From Limihaloglobus sulfuriphilus (lineage in GTDB: Bacteria > Planctomycetota > Phycisphaerae > Sedimentisphaerales > Sedimentisphaeraceae): DNA of 64,000 nt. Position 1 is the first letter of the stretch, and each line of letters begins with the position of its first letter. The stretch lies in NCBI RefSeq assembly GCF_001999965.1, contig NZ_CP019646.1, positions 2,418,001-2,482,000 of the forward strand, read 5' to 3'. The notes beneath the pieces are model-generated. The model was not told the origin of the DNA, did not search any database, and saw only the letters and a list, made by a program, of their open reading frames with translations. Positions 1-8,821 of the stretch are shown here, in pieces. A program made the translations under genes and the position numbers.

Positions 1-294
1 ACGGCCATTATGTTTTTTCTTTCTGCCGGTCTTCTTGACGGGTTCAGCCTTTTCTTCTCTCTGCTGCTCTACCTTGGCCTTAACCTCTTCGTACATATCT
101 TCAAACAAAAGCCTTTGGGCGGGATCAAGTTTCTCGCTCTTTTTGCCGAACAGCTGACGCTTGAGATAATGCAGCTGGCCGGTAAGATCATCTATTTGTT
201 CAAGCAGCGTGAGCACCATACTCTTAAGAGTCTCCACATTGGAGGGTAACTCTTCTTTAGATGTTTCAGCTGTTATTTTTGTTTCTTTTGCCAT
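1..294 (-). CDS. tnpC: IS66 transposase TnpC, N-terminal 98 residues (truncated by the window edge)
   Basis: The start ATG is at 292-294 and the frame is open to base 1 without a stop. The visible protein begins MAKETKITAE and contains a leucine-rich coiled stretch followed by LKRQLFGKKSEKLDP at about residues 44-58. That segment is the characteristic N-terminal signature of IS66 TnpC proteins. It is followed by a Lys/Glu-rich stretch ending KKTGRKKKHNGR at the window edge. The DDE catalytic domain would lie outside the window. The ORF lies about 110 bases downstream of tnpB in the same direction. A partial plus-strand ORF across this region is only its antisense shadow. Confidence 0.85.
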   Translation of the reverse strand, partial: MAKETKITAETSKEELPSNVETLKSMVLTLLEQIDDLTGQLHYLKRQLFGKKSEKLDPAQRLLFEDMYEEVKAKVEQQREEKAEPVKKTGRKKKHNGR

Positions 295-404
295 TTGATA
301 AGACGAAATAGTATTGTTCTTAACGATGAAATAAGTATATCAGAAACAGCTGAAAAAGCAAGAAAAAATAAGAAAATAAATGCAGTATTTTTAACTTTCA
401 GGGC

Positions 405-764
405 CTATGGAGGCGTTTTACGCTCATAACGCTTTCTTCTTCTCGCCTTGAAAAGATCTATCCCCTCGAGTATCCATGTAAGCTTTGAAATGTCAACCTC
501 AATTGAGGGTTGTTTTGATGGGTTTTTCAGTTTTTCAAAAGTTCCCTCTTCAAGACGTTTATACCAGATGGCAAAACCTGTCCTGTCCCAGAAGAGTATC
601 TTGCACTTGTCCCCATGCTTGTTGAAGAACACGAACAGATGGCCGCTCAACGGATCCTTGAGCATAAAACTTTCGGTCAGCATCGAGAGCTTATTGAATC
701 CGCATCGCATGTCGGTAGGTTGAGTGTATATGAATATCCTGACCGATGATGGAAGTGTCAGCAT
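405..764 (-). CDS. tnpB: IS66 accessory protein TnpB (IS66 Orf2 family)
   Basis: The 119-residue protein has the typical TnpB layout. An N-terminal strand (VRIFIYTQPTDMRCGFNKL, about 8-26) leads into LSGHLFVFFNKHGDKCKILFWDRTG (about 39-63, given here as a motif region), then a basic C-terminus (KARRRKRYERK). Family knowledge: TnpB is needed with TnpA and TnpC for IS66 transposition, but its biochemical role is unresolved. Its start overlaps the tnpA stop by 7 bases, suggesting translational coupling. Length matches the family norm of about 115-120 residues, so it looks intact. Confidence 0.9.
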   Translation of the reverse strand: MLTLPSSVRIFIYTQPTDMRCGFNKLSMLTESFMLKDPLSGHLFVFFNKHGDKCKILFWDRTGFAIWYKRLEEGTFEKLKNPSKQPSIEVDISKLTWILEGIDLFKARRRKRYERKTPP

Positions 765-1093
765 AACCCGGCCTCACGCAGAACACCGACCACGCGGGCC
801 AGCAATTCACTCTCGGTTGAAGGGCTGATACGCAGAACGCTGCCGGAGCTTAGGATAAGTTCCAGTGGTGTTGGATTACCGGCGGGCAATGTAACCTCGA
901 CAAAACCGGATTTCTCCGGCACTTTCGTCGGCTTGTCAGGACTGAGCTTCTTTCGCCAGCTGTAAAATGTCGGCTCAGATAACCCTTCCTGTTTGCAGAA
1001 CTGCCGGACCGGCAACCCGCTTGAACGCCAGGTCTCAATTACCATCTCCCAGAACCTGCGTTGTTCCAGGTCTGAATGTTTTTCAATGCTCAT
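758..1093 (-). CDS. tnpA: IS66 TnpA, helix-turn-helix accessory protein
   Basis: This 111-residue protein carries an N-terminal helix-turn-helix of the transposase IS3/IS911/IS66 type: a WEMVIETWRSSGLPVRQFC segment followed by EPTFYSWRKKL. A C-terminal strand-rich region (VEVTLPAGNPTPLELILSSG) follows. I chose the ATG at 1091-1093 because GGAG lies about 7 bases upstream. The longer frame begins at 1123 but has no ribosome binding site. TnpA probably binds the element ends; this is family inference. It is the first gene of the tnpA-tnpB-tnpC transcript. Confidence 0.85.
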   Translation of the reverse strand: MSIEKHSDLEQRRFWEMVIETWRSSGLPVRQFCKQEGLSEPTFYSWRKKLSPDKPTKVPEKSGFVEVTLPAGNPTPLELILSSGSVLRISPSTESELLARVVGVLREAGLC

Positions 1094-1174
1094 GATTTGT
1101 CTCCAGTAATTATCATGAGCCAAATTATCAACTTTTCAAAGATCAATACAAGATGGACTTGCTCGAGACCTTAC

Positions 1175-1433
1175 GTCCGGCGGCGATTAAAATTACTGGA
1201 AAATGCTGAATATAGGTTAAACTATCTGAAATCTTGTTCATCATGTTAATCATGTCTAATTCCTTACCCGGCAAAGCCGGAACCATTTTTTACCACAGAG
1301 CACATTGAGGAAACGGAGTTTGCATCTTGCTGCTGCAATTCCTAATTCCTAATTTTAATCCATTCGACAGGATTTACACGATCTACAGGATCAGTTTTAA
1401 TCATTGAAATTTTGCATCTTGCCGTTTCAATTC
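1175..1433. repeat. Gene-free spacer with several dispersed repeat fragments
   Basis: No gene is visible between the IS66 element and the GNAT gene. It holds a copy of the motif ending CATGTTAATCATGTCTAAT (about 1229-1260) and a CACAGAG...GAGGAAACGGAG-type segment (about 1294-1319). A GACAGGATTTACACGATCTACAGGATCAG segment follows at about 1365-1393, here described by position. Runs of the AATTCCT unit occur at 1336-1355 and 1429-1454. Near-identical fragments recur at 16.27-16.44 kb, 18.43 kb and 60.90 kb. Confidence 0.75.
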
Positions 1434-2033
1434 CTAATTCCTAATTCCTAATTCTACGACATAAACATTGCTCAAAACCCCATGGCTTTCAATTTGTGAA
1501 TGAAACTTAAAGCCGACTTTCTGGTACAAACGATTCGCCGGCTCATTATCAGCGGCAACAAGAACCTTAACACGGTTGATGCCTCGTCTGCGGCACTCAT
1601 CAAAACCGGCCCGGGTTAATTCTGATGCAACACCTCTGCCGCGGCCCTCAGGCGCCACAACAATAGAAAGCAGTTCCGCATCCGGCAAATCCATCTTCGA
1701 CATCTTGGAAGGGTAAAGAAGATTAGCCACAACCTTTTTAAATGTAGTAAAGTTGAGCATACGAAATGCAATTTTAGGAGCAAAACGAAAGAATTTTCTT
1801 TTAAGCACATATTTATATAGCTTGCCCAGATTGCACGAGAAAGCAACAAATCCCAAAACCTGCTCATCTTCCTGAGCAACAAAACAAAAACTATTCTGAT
1901 CCTCAGAAATAGCCTCATAAAGCGCAGTTACAAACCCCACCCCCAGCGAACTTATAAAGCCAGTAGATATGCCACTAATATGGAGATGTGCGACTATGCC
2001 GGCCTTAAAAGTATCAAAAATCTTTATTTGCAT
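1434..2033 (-). CDS. GNAT-family N-acetyltransferase of the polysaccharide locus
   Basis: The 199-residue protein has the GNAT fold signature: a β4/α3 acetyl-CoA loop (LLSIVVAPEGRGRGVASELT, about 121-140) and a downstream ANRLYQKVGF segment (about 166-175). It would transfer an acyl group to an amine, probably on a sugar nucleotide or glycan given the location; the substrate is not evident. Its start overlaps the stop of the upstream glycosyltransferase by 10 bases, so it is the last gene of that transcript. The final residues ELGIRN and the stop codon are encoded by the AATTCCT repeat array, so the original C-terminus may have been altered. Confidence 0.75.
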   Translation of the reverse strand: MQIKIFDTFKAGIVAHLHISGISTGFISSLGVGFVTALYEAISEDQNSFCFVAQEDEQVLGFVAFSCNLGKLYKYVLKRKFFRFAPKIAFRMLNFTTFKKVVANLLYPSKMSKMDLPDAELLSIVVAPEGRGRGVASELTRAGFDECRRRGINRVKVLVAADNEPANRLYQKVGFKFHSQIESHGVLSNVYVVELGIRN

Positions 2034-3190
2034 TTTGCTTTTTCTAACAAGGAAAGTTTGTGTTCAATTATTAAATTCCACAATTTTTTTTGCTCATAAA
2101 ACTCTTGAACCCTTTTTCTACCTGCAAAACCGAGCTTTTTGACGTACAATGGCCTTTCAAGCAAATCTTTCATTGCACTCACTAAAGGGGAAACCTCCCT
2201 TGCTGGTACAAGTATGCCTGTCTCTCCATTTACGATAGATTCCTGAGGTCCTGGAACATCCGTTGAGATTACCGGTAGCCCCATAGCAGATGCCTCAATA
2301 TTTACAACGCCAAAACCTTCCCTGTAAGTCGGCAGGACGAAGAAATCCATGGCAGCCAAGTATTTCTCAGGCTCAGTCTGCCAACCGAGATGAATAATTC
2401 TCGGGTGACTATCCATGGTTGTTAGAGTTGAATCTTTGACCGGATCCTTTTCTGTTGTTTGTCCAATATATAGCAGATATGCATCTGGGTACTCTTTTGA
2501 AATAATATCGAAAGCCTCTATTAACTCATTTACTCCCTTGTCGCCAACTGTGGCAGCGATACAACCAAATACTTTTGCATCATCAGGTATATTTAGTTCC
2601 CTCCTGATTTCTTTACCTGCTTCCGCCAGCCTTTCAGGATCGAATTTATCTGTATCAACACCGTTTGCACTTCCATGGCCCACGACACCAATTTTATCTG
2701 ATTTGCAGAGCCCTTCATTTACAGCAAACCTTACATTCCCTTTACTGTCCGGCGCAATTGCTGTACTACATTTGCACACAATCCGCTCAATTGTCTTGAA
2801 CATGAATTGCTTGAAGCCAGTCTGTGTGACATAATACAGGCCCCACATAAGATAAAGCCTGACGGGGACTTTAGCCCACAACGAGGCTAAAGAGCCCAAT
2901 AGTGACGCCTTAGGGGTAACATACTGGACAATATCAAAATCTCCCTCTCTAATGATATGAAGCACTTCTCGGAAAGCCTTGAAATCTGCCAAGGGACTTA
3001 TGGTCCTTGACATTTTAACAGTACGCAACTTGATATTATCCGTTAAAGGACGCCCGTAGTCCTGTGCACTGACCTGAGACGAAGTTATAATGGTAATATC
3101 AAAGCCGTTTTCCGTTAGAAAGGCTAACTGATCACCGAAAAATGCTTTTATAGTTGTTGGGATAGTAGAAATTATACAAAGTTTTATCAT
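2024..3190 (-). CDS. Glycosyltransferase, GT4 family (GT-B fold)
   Basis: The 388-residue cytoplasmic protein has an N-terminal half beginning MIKLCIISTIPTTIKAFF and a C-terminal Glycos_transf_1 domain. The latter shows the conserved DFFVLPTYREGFGVVNIEA segment (about 280-298) with the EGFG/E donor-binding motif and GLPVISTDVPGPQESI after it. This is the retaining GT4 pattern, adding one sugar from a nucleotide-sugar donor to a lipid-linked repeat unit at the inner face of the membrane. Acceptor and donor cannot be read from the sequence. It ends within the following GNAT gene and follows an SDR gene by about 15 bases, so it is part of one long operon. Confidence 0.85.
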   Translation of the reverse strand: MIKLCIISTIPTTIKAFFGDQLAFLTENGFDITIITSSQVSAQDYGRPLTDNIKLRTVKMSRTISPLADFKAFREVLHIIREGDFDIVQYVTPKASLLGSLASLWAKVPVRLYLMWGLYYVTQTGFKQFMFKTIERIVCKCSTAIAPDSKGNVRFAVNEGLCKSDKIGVVGHGSANGVDTDKFDPERLAEAGKEIRRELNIPDDAKVFGCIAATVGDKGVNELIEAFDIISKEYPDAYLLYIGQTTEKDPVKDSTLTTMDSHPRIIHLGWQTEPEKYLAAMDFFVLPTYREGFGVVNIEASAMGLPVISTDVPGPQESIVNGETGILVPAREVSPLVSAMKDLLERPLYVKKLGFAGRKRVQEFYEQKKLWNLIIEHKLSLLEKAKCK

Positions 3191-3205
3191 AAAAAAGATC
3201 CATAT

Positions 3206-4216
3206 TCACAAAAGATCATTTGATTTATACCATTCAATGGTCTTACTCCATCCTTTTTCGACACCGTAAGGAAGTTTTAAAGACAATTTTTCCAATATTT
3301 TTGAACCATCATATCTGCAATCATTTGTCATATTTGCCACTCTTTTTAAAGATAGAGGCATCGATCTGCGTAGTAATTTAGAAACCAAATCAAAGCCCCC
3401 CCCTATCAGCAAACCTATCAATTTAGGCATATACAAACTGGTCGGTTTCAACCCTAATTCTTTTCGAGTTAAATTTGTAAAATCCTTCAAGGCAATTGGT
3501 CTATCTGCAACTAAAAAAGTTTGATTGTAAGAGTCAAAATTATTAGCTAATTCAACGAGTATCTCAACAAGATCTCTAACATATAAAAAATTCATATGAT
3601 TTTCACCATCGCCTATAATACAATACCTCTTATGCTTTATGGCTCTCACCATTTCATAGAGACTGCCAAGATGATTCTCACCAAAGAATGCAGTCGGCCT
3701 TACAATTACATATTCCATTTTATTATTACATATTTCTTTAACTACATCCTCACTTCTCAGCTTACTTAAACCATAGCTTTCATTCGGCATAATATCTTCT
3801 TCTTTAATAACACCACCATCAATACGTCCGCAAACGGCAGCACTGCTAATATGTATAAAACACTTAACACCTGCATTCACTGATGCTTTCAAGACTCTTT
3901 TTGTACCTTCTACATTAAGTGTACAAAGTTCATTTAATACTTGGGCTGAATTGCCTGGTAAGTATTTACCTGCCAAATGGTACACCACATCTACTCTCTG
4001 CAAATAATCTGATAAATCATCTTGGAGTATGTCAACCTTACACCATTTGACCCTATCGCTATACTTACTTGAATCAAATTCCGGTAATGAAATATCAACC
4101 GCTACAATACTTGCACCTTTCTCTTCAAAATAGCGGAGTAAGTGAGCACCCAAGAAACCATTGGCACCAACAATTAATATTTTAATATTTTCTTTCAGAC
4201 AAATCATATCATCCAC
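3206..4216 (-). CDS. NAD-dependent epimerase/dehydratase (extended SDR)
   Basis: The 336-residue protein opens with a Rossmann NAD-binding motif GANGFLGAHL (about 17-26). It has an Asp at the end of β2 (VAVDIS) and a Ser-Tyr-Lys type active site: ISSAAVCG (about 122-129) and YGLSK (about 147-151, the YxxxK motif). It belongs to the extended SDR superfamily of nucleotide-sugar epimerases, dehydratases and reductases. The exact reaction is not evident; resemblance to 4-keto reductases or epimerases of O-antigen loci is a guess. Start and stop overlap with the upstream glycosyltransferase (4209-4216), consistent with coupling. Confidence 0.8.
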   Translation of the reverse strand: MDDMICLKENIKILIVGANGFLGAHLLRYFEEKGASIVAVDISLPEFDSSKYSDRVKWCKVDILQDDLSDYLQRVDVVYHLAGKYLPGNSAQVLNELCTLNVEGTKRVLKASVNAGVKCFIHISSAAVCGRIDGGVIKEEDIMPNESYGLSKLRSEDVVKEICNNKMEYVIVRPTAFFGENHLGSLYEMVRAIKHKRYCIIGDGENHMNFLYVRDLVEILVELANNFDSYNQTFLVADRPIALKDFTNLTRKELGLKPTSLYMPKLIGLLIGGGFDLVSKLLRRSMPLSLKRVANMTNDCRYDGSKILEKLSLKLPYGVEKGWSKTIEWYKSNDLL

Positions 4217-5414
4217 CTATTTGTATATACTGTTCCCATGTTCTTTCACTGGGGCGATCACCATAATCTCGCATCCATGTTAGCCACTTTTTTCTGAGTA
4301 GACTCAAACGATCAAAGCGAAAATCTTGAATTTTTTCGAAGTTTTCTATACTCATTTTCTCAAGTTTAAGGGGAGAATTCCAATAATCTGATATTTTTTT
4401 TGCTAAACAATTTGAATCTTTGATTGGTACAAGATATTCATTACTAACTACCTCATTAACACCACCAACGTCCGTGGAAATTACTGGTAACGATCTTGCC
4501 ATTGCCTCAAGTAAAACTCGGGGCATTCCCTCGGTCAAACTACTTAGCACAAACAAATGAGCATTATCTAATATATCTATAATACCATTAGCCCAACCAA
4601 GGTGACCGTGAAAAACGACATTGTCAATAATTTTCAAATCTTTAGCTAAATATTTTAATTTTTCGAGAATTGGGCCTTCACCGATTAAATGTAAACACCA
4701 TTCTCTTTGGTTTCTTATATAATGCAGAGCTTCAAATAAAAACTGATGGCCTTTGTATGGTAATAATGCAGCAATGTTGACAATATTTAATACTTTAGGG
4801 TTAAAATCTCGCTGATGTTCCTTGAAAATATCATACGAAAGATTAACATCAGAAGCCCCCATATCATTAGATGGCTCAGCTGAAGGATATATTTCCTGTA
4901 GCCACCTTTCTGTTACACTCAAATTGCCATAACAACCTTTCATATAAGAATTGAACTGAAATTCTATAATCTTTCTGATTAGCTTACTAATAGGCTTTGA
5001 CACATGCTCAGTCGTATATTCAGCAACCTCCCCTGGATTTCCAACTAAATGAGAGAAATATGGCACATTAGCCCTTCGCAGCCAATAACCGACCATAGAT
5101 GCAATAGAACCGGGTGAGCGTAACCAATACCTATCAGCCAATCCTACTATTTTCCTACATTGCAGTAAAGCAACCTGCCTGCCAAACAAATCATATCCAC
5201 GAAAATCATTTACAGGAAGAAAACCTATGCGGTCATTGTCAACTCTTTGGCATTGTGGATCTTTTGCAATCTCTTTGCATCTTGCAACCAAGACTAAATC
5301 ATCAAAAACATCAAGTAGTTCGAAAAAATGATTATTACCAGTCAGGTTTTTAGGATCAAAATATGCATCTTTGTATTTTAGATAGTGAAGCTCATGTGTT
5401 GTTAGTAATTTCAT
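4209..5414 (-). CDS. Glycosyltransferase, GT4 family
   Basis: The 401-residue protein has a GT-B fold with the GT4 C-terminal domain. The NIVNIAALLPYKGHQFLFEA segment (about 212-231) is followed by HLFVLSSLTEGMPRVLLEAM (about 290-309) with the EGMPRV..E motif. The SLPVISTDVGG donor-phosphate loop comes next. The N-terminal domain is AT-rich and diverged. It presumably adds one sugar of the repeat unit on an undecaprenyl-linked carrier. It sits between the polymerase-like gene and the SDR gene with very short or overlapping junctions. Donor specificity is unknown. Confidence 0.85.
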   Translation of the reverse strand: MKLLTTHELHYLKYKDAYFDPKNLTGNNHFFELLDVFDDLVLVARCKEIAKDPQCQRVDNDRIGFLPVNDFRGYDLFGRQVALLQCRKIVGLADRYWLRSPGSIASMVGYWLRRANVPYFSHLVGNPGEVAEYTTEHVSKPISKLIRKIIEFQFNSYMKGCYGNLSVTERWLQEIYPSAEPSNDMGASDVNLSYDIFKEHQRDFNPKVLNIVNIAALLPYKGHQFLFEALHYIRNQREWCLHLIGEGPILEKLKYLAKDLKIIDNVVFHGHLGWANGIIDILDNAHLFVLSSLTEGMPRVLLEAMARSLPVISTDVGGVNEVVSNEYLVPIKDSNCLAKKISDYWNSPLKLEKMSIENFEKIQDFRFDRLSLLRKKWLTWMRDYGDRPSERTWEQYIQIGG

Positions 5415-5420
5415 TTGTTT

Positions 5421-6704
5421 TTAATAACTTTCCTGCAATACACCTGGGTTTCTACAATCAACTTCTATCGAACTTATATCAGATTCACCTCTAAGTACAG
5501 CCCACCGTGTTGTTCCAGCCAACATCCCTATAGCAAAGAATAATGTCCTCTGATCAGTCATATCGAAACTAAGCATTGCATTTATAATCCCAATATAGAA
5601 TATCCATTGTATTATTTTTGACTCCCAATACAGCGGTGAGTGAGGCGATATTTTACGAAGTTTCAATATTTGACAAATTGAAAGAATCAAAATAGTGCAT
5701 ATCAACGCAAGACCGATAATACCATTTTCACCAGCAAATTCCAAGATAATATTGTGGGGATATGCTCTTTCATCTTCACCGCCTTTATACATAGAAAATG
5801 ATCCAACACCACCACCTAACATAGGACTATCTAAAAACTGTTTAGTACCCGCGATATATAAATTGCTTCGCCCCGACTCCTCCAAAGCTCCTTTTTCAAA
5901 AAGAGTCAAAATACGTTCCCGTGTCGTTTCAGGTGTGAGCGTGTATAAACTACCAGCTAATATGGTAGCCACTAAGCATAAAATCAGAACTGGTTTTATA
6001 GACTTACGAGTCATCAAACTTAGTGTAGCTCCAATCACTAATCCCAAAAAAGGTCCTCTTGAACCTGTAGCTAAGATAACTACAACGGCTCCAATAATTA
6101 AAGGAGTAACTATTGCTGCAGACCACGGCTTCTTTATTATTAAATACACCAGCATAACTACTGAAACCGCCAAAACATAACCAATCCCCAAGGCATTGAA
6201 GCCGGACTCTCTGGCTCCAAAACGGTCAGCCACGGTAAAGGCGTCACGGTAAACAATAAAAACAATAATCATAAACAGAGTAAGAAGCAAAGCACTCCAG
6301 CTTAATGAATAAAGAGTCCTAGACAACATATCCGTTCTTTGTGTACATAACCGGCCAACGAGTACTAACATTACCGGAACCGCTAAAAACAGCTGAACTT
6401 TTCTAAAGCCATATTGAGGAGAAGTGGTATAGATCAAGGAAACAAGAAGCAACAACCACGTTACAACCATTAACATCTCAACAACTGTTATTTTTATTTT
6501 CACTTTATTAATGAATATATATACAATTAAACTCAGAATAGTAATAACACATATCCCCAAGGTAACACCTGAATGCAAACCCCAAAAGGTAGCAATACCA
6601 GACAACATGAAGAAACTAAGAAATTGACTACAAACACCGACTTCAATCCACTTCAAACATAGAAGAAGAAAAACAAATAAGAAAGCTAATGTTACTAAAT
6701 TCAT
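5421..6704 (-). CDS. O-antigen ligase/polymerase family membrane protein (Wzy/WaaL-like)
   Basis: This 427-residue, very hydrophobic protein has roughly ten to twelve predicted membrane segments. A large periplasmic loop follows about residue 245. The loop and next helix carry the Wzy_C hallmarks: LGGGVGSFSMYKGG (about 296-309) and YPHNIILEFAGENGIIGL (about 316-333), the PHN...E..G..G motif of O-antigen ligases and polymerases. In a locus with a flippase and several glycosyltransferases, a role as repeat-unit polymerase is likely. Ligase function cannot be excluded from sequence alone. No separate Wzz chain-length regulator is visible in the window. Confidence 0.8.
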   Translation of the reverse strand: MNLVTLAFLFVFLLLCLKWIEVGVCSQFLSFFMLSGIATFWGLHSGVTLGICVITILSLIVYIFINKVKIKITVVEMLMVVTWLLLLVSLIYTTSPQYGFRKVQLFLAVPVMLVLVGRLCTQRTDMLSRTLYSLSWSALLLTLFMIIVFIVYRDAFTVADRFGARESGFNALGIGYVLAVSVVMLVYLIIKKPWSAAIVTPLIIGAVVVILATGSRGPFLGLVIGATLSLMTRKSIKPVLILCLVATILAGSLYTLTPETTRERILTLFEKGALEESGRSNLYIAGTKQFLDSPMLGGGVGSFSMYKGGEDERAYPHNIILEFAGENGIIGLALICTILILSICQILKLRKISPHSPLYWESKIIQWIFYIGIINAMLSFDMTDQRTLFFAIGMLAGTTRWAVLRGESDISSIEVDCRNPGVLQESY

Positions 6705-6732
6705 ATTTTACCCTATAAAAAAAACATTATTA

Positions 6733-7641
6733 TTATTTATTAATAACTAAAAATTTGGCAATATAATAAAAAAGTCGTAAATTCTCTCTAGACGGAGAAA
6801 AATCGCGTCTAACCGCCTCTTTTAAGTAAGTCCACAGTTTAGAATAAATTCCATCGCGAGCGGCATAAATAGCAAGAGACCTATACTCATTAGCATAAAA
6901 TTGTTTGACCGTTTTTTCATCAAATCCCATCAGATACGACTGGGCTAAATCCCAATATTGTTTCTTGTATATCTCTAATTTATCAAAGGACGGTTCGTTA
7001 TGCCCATGGATAAAAACAAGATTCTTATCACAAAAATGAACATCTGTCTTTGATAATACTCTTAACATAAACTCTAAATCTTGGTGGCGCCGAAGATGTT
7101 CATCAAACATGCCAATATTAACAAAAAAGGATTTTCTTATCAAGATTGTTGACGAAGCACACAAACCAACTCTGCCTAATAAAACATTTTTTAAATTTAT
7201 TTTACGTTTTAACTTATAGGGTTTGATTTTACCTTCTTTAGTTTCGCAATCAAAATCCCTAGAAACATAACTAAAACCAATAATAGAACAATCTGCTAAT
7301 TTCATTTCTGCTAGGTGCTTAACTTGAATACTAAGCTTTTCTTTGTGCCATTCATCATCATCATCCAAGAATGCAATGTAGTCAGATTTTGCCAATAAAG
7401 CCCCCGTATTCCGAGCTCCATTTCCACCTTTCGTTCGTTTGTTTTTAGAATAAACCACCCTCTCGTCATTCAATTCCAGAAAAAAATCGGGTAGTCCCAT
7501 ATCATCCCCATCGTTTACAACTATAAGCTGCCAATTTTTATAGCATTGCCTAATAACACTTCTAACTGCTCGCTTCAGTGCATTTGGTCTATTATACGTC
7601 GGAATAATAATCGATATTTCAAACTGTTTATTTTCAATCAT
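6733..7641 (-). CDS. Glycosyltransferase, GT2 family (GT-A fold)
   Basis: The 302-residue protein starts with the canonical GT2 motif ISIIIPTYNRPNALKRAVRS (about 9-28). It continues with VVNDGDD and the metal-binding AFLDDDDEWHKEKL region (about 90-103, DxD-type). It is an inverting transferase expected to use a UDP- or TDP-sugar at the cytoplasmic side of the membrane. The C-terminal 80 residues are Lys- and Tyr-rich and probably membrane associated rather than spanning. It is separated from the aminotransferase gene by a short AT-rich gap of about 70 bases. Sugar specificity is not evident. Confidence 0.85.
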   Translation of the reverse strand: MIENKQFEISIIIPTYNRPNALKRAVRSVIRQCYKNWQLIVVNDGDDMGLPDFFLELNDERVVYSKNKRTKGGNGARNTGALLAKSDYIAFLDDDDEWHKEKLSIQVKHLAEMKLADCSIIGFSYVSRDFDCETKEGKIKPYKLKRKINLKNVLLGRVGLCASSTILIRKSFFVNIGMFDEHLRRHQDLEFMLRVLSKTDVHFCDKNLVFIHGHNEPSFDKLEIYKKQYWDLAQSYLMGFDEKTVKQFYANEYRSLAIYAARDGIYSKLWTYLKEAVRRDFSPSRENLRLFYYIAKFLVINK

Positions 7642-7711
7642 AGAACATATACCTTAAAATCACAATATCCAAATAAAATAGATTTTAATTGGAAATATAA
7701 TAACATCAAAA

Positions 7712-8815
7712 TCAACGGCTCTTGAAATCAAGAAGAGAATTTACAACAAATTCCTGCATTTCGCGAGTCAGCTCAGGGTATATGGGAATTGCAAGAACCT
7801 CTTTGGCTGCCTTTTCGGCTTCTGGCATATCGCCTTCTTTATAGCCCAGATATTCAAAGCATTTTTGCAGATGCATTGGCACCGGATAATAAATTTCACA
7901 GCCAACATTATTATCTTTCAAGTACCGTAGTAAGTCATCTCTATTGGGGACTCGAATACAGTATTGATTATAAATTGACACACAATCAGGTGAAAGATAT
8001 GGAGTAATCACTTCAGTATCAGCAAATTTCTCATCATAATAGGCCGCATTATCCCTTCTTGCCTGTGACCAACTGTCAAGATGTGGTAGTTTTACAAGCA
8101 AAGCCGCTGCCTGAATGGGGTCAAGACGGAAGTTGCCGCCAACATAACCGTGGTAGTACTTTGGATTACTGCCATGATTCCTCATGACCATTAAGCGATT
8201 ATAGAAATCTTCGTCGTTTGTGACGATCATCCCTCCATCACCGATTCCACCTAAATTTTTACTTGGGAAAAAGCTGAAACAGCCTGCCGTACCGATACTG
8301 CCGGCCTTCCGACCTTTGTATTCACTGGTTATTGATTGGGCTGCATCCTCAATAACCTCCAAATTACATTTCTTGGCAATACCCATTATTGCATCCATGT
8401 CAGCCATTTGGCCAAACAGGTGAACCGGCATGATTGCTTTAGTCTTATCGGTTATTGCATCCTCAATCTTTGAGACATCAATATTATATGTTTGTGGTTC
8501 GATATCCACAAATACAGGCTTTGCTCCTGTTCTGGCTATACAACCGGCAGTGGCAAAAAAAGTAAATGGAGTGGTTATAACTTCATCATCTTGACCAATG
8601 TCGAGACTCATCAGCACATTAAGAATAGCATCCGTCCCGCTGGAAACACCAACAGCATATTTACAATCACTAACTGCGACAACGGCCTTCTCAAGTTCTT
8701 CAACTTTAGGTCCGCCGATGCACAGTTGTGAATCCAATACATCTTCTATCGCTGAGAGTATCTCATTCTTAATAGTTGAAAACTGGGCCTTTAAATCTAA
8801 TAGTGGTACTTTCAT
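7712..8815 (-). CDS. wbpE: DegT/DnrJ/EryC1/StrS aminotransferase, probable WbpE (UDP-3-keto-GlcNAcA 3-aminotransferase)
   Basis: The 367-residue PLP enzyme has the sugar-aminotransferase pattern: SSGTDAILNVLMSLDIG (about 58-74), TTPFTFFATAGCIARTGAKP (about 80-99) and the PLP lysine in FFPSKNLGGIGDGG (about 183-196). Neighbouring WbpD-, WbpB- and WbpI-like genes follow immediately in the upstream direction. The best reading is the step converting UDP-2-acetamido-3-keto-glucuronate to the 3-amino sugar with glutamate as donor. The reaction is assigned from family and gene context, not from unique residues. Six bases separate it from the acetyltransferase. Confidence 0.85.
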   Translation of the reverse strand: MKVPLLDLKAQFSTIKNEILSAIEDVLDSQLCIGGPKVEELEKAVVAVSDCKYAVGVSSGTDAILNVLMSLDIGQDDEVITTPFTFFATAGCIARTGAKPVFVDIEPQTYNIDVSKIEDAITDKTKAIMPVHLFGQMADMDAIMGIAKKCNLEVIEDAAQSITSEYKGRKAGSIGTAGCFSFFPSKNLGGIGDGGMIVTNDEDFYNRLMVMRNHGSNPKYYHGYVGGNFRLDPIQAAALLVKLPHLDSWSQARRDNAAYYDEKFADTEVITPYLSPDCVSIYNQYCIRVPNRDDLLRYLKDNNVGCEIYYPVPMHLQKCFEYLGYKEGDMPEAEKAAKEVLAIPIYPELTREMQEFVVNSLLDFKSR

Positions 8816-8821
8816 ATAATT

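Larger units (their letters stand above)
1..1174 (-). mobile_element. IS66-family insertion sequence, partial (continues left of the window)
   Basis: Three consecutive minus-strand genes in the order tnpA-tnpB-tnpC are the standard arrangement of a full IS66-family element. tnpC is cut by the window edge, so only one end is visible. IS66 elements usually end in 5'-GTAA. Upstream of tnpA the plus strand carries TTAC at 1171-1174, which would be such an end read from outside. The second end is not visible, so this boundary is only a proposal. The element sits at the downstream edge of the polysaccharide locus. Confidence 0.8.
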
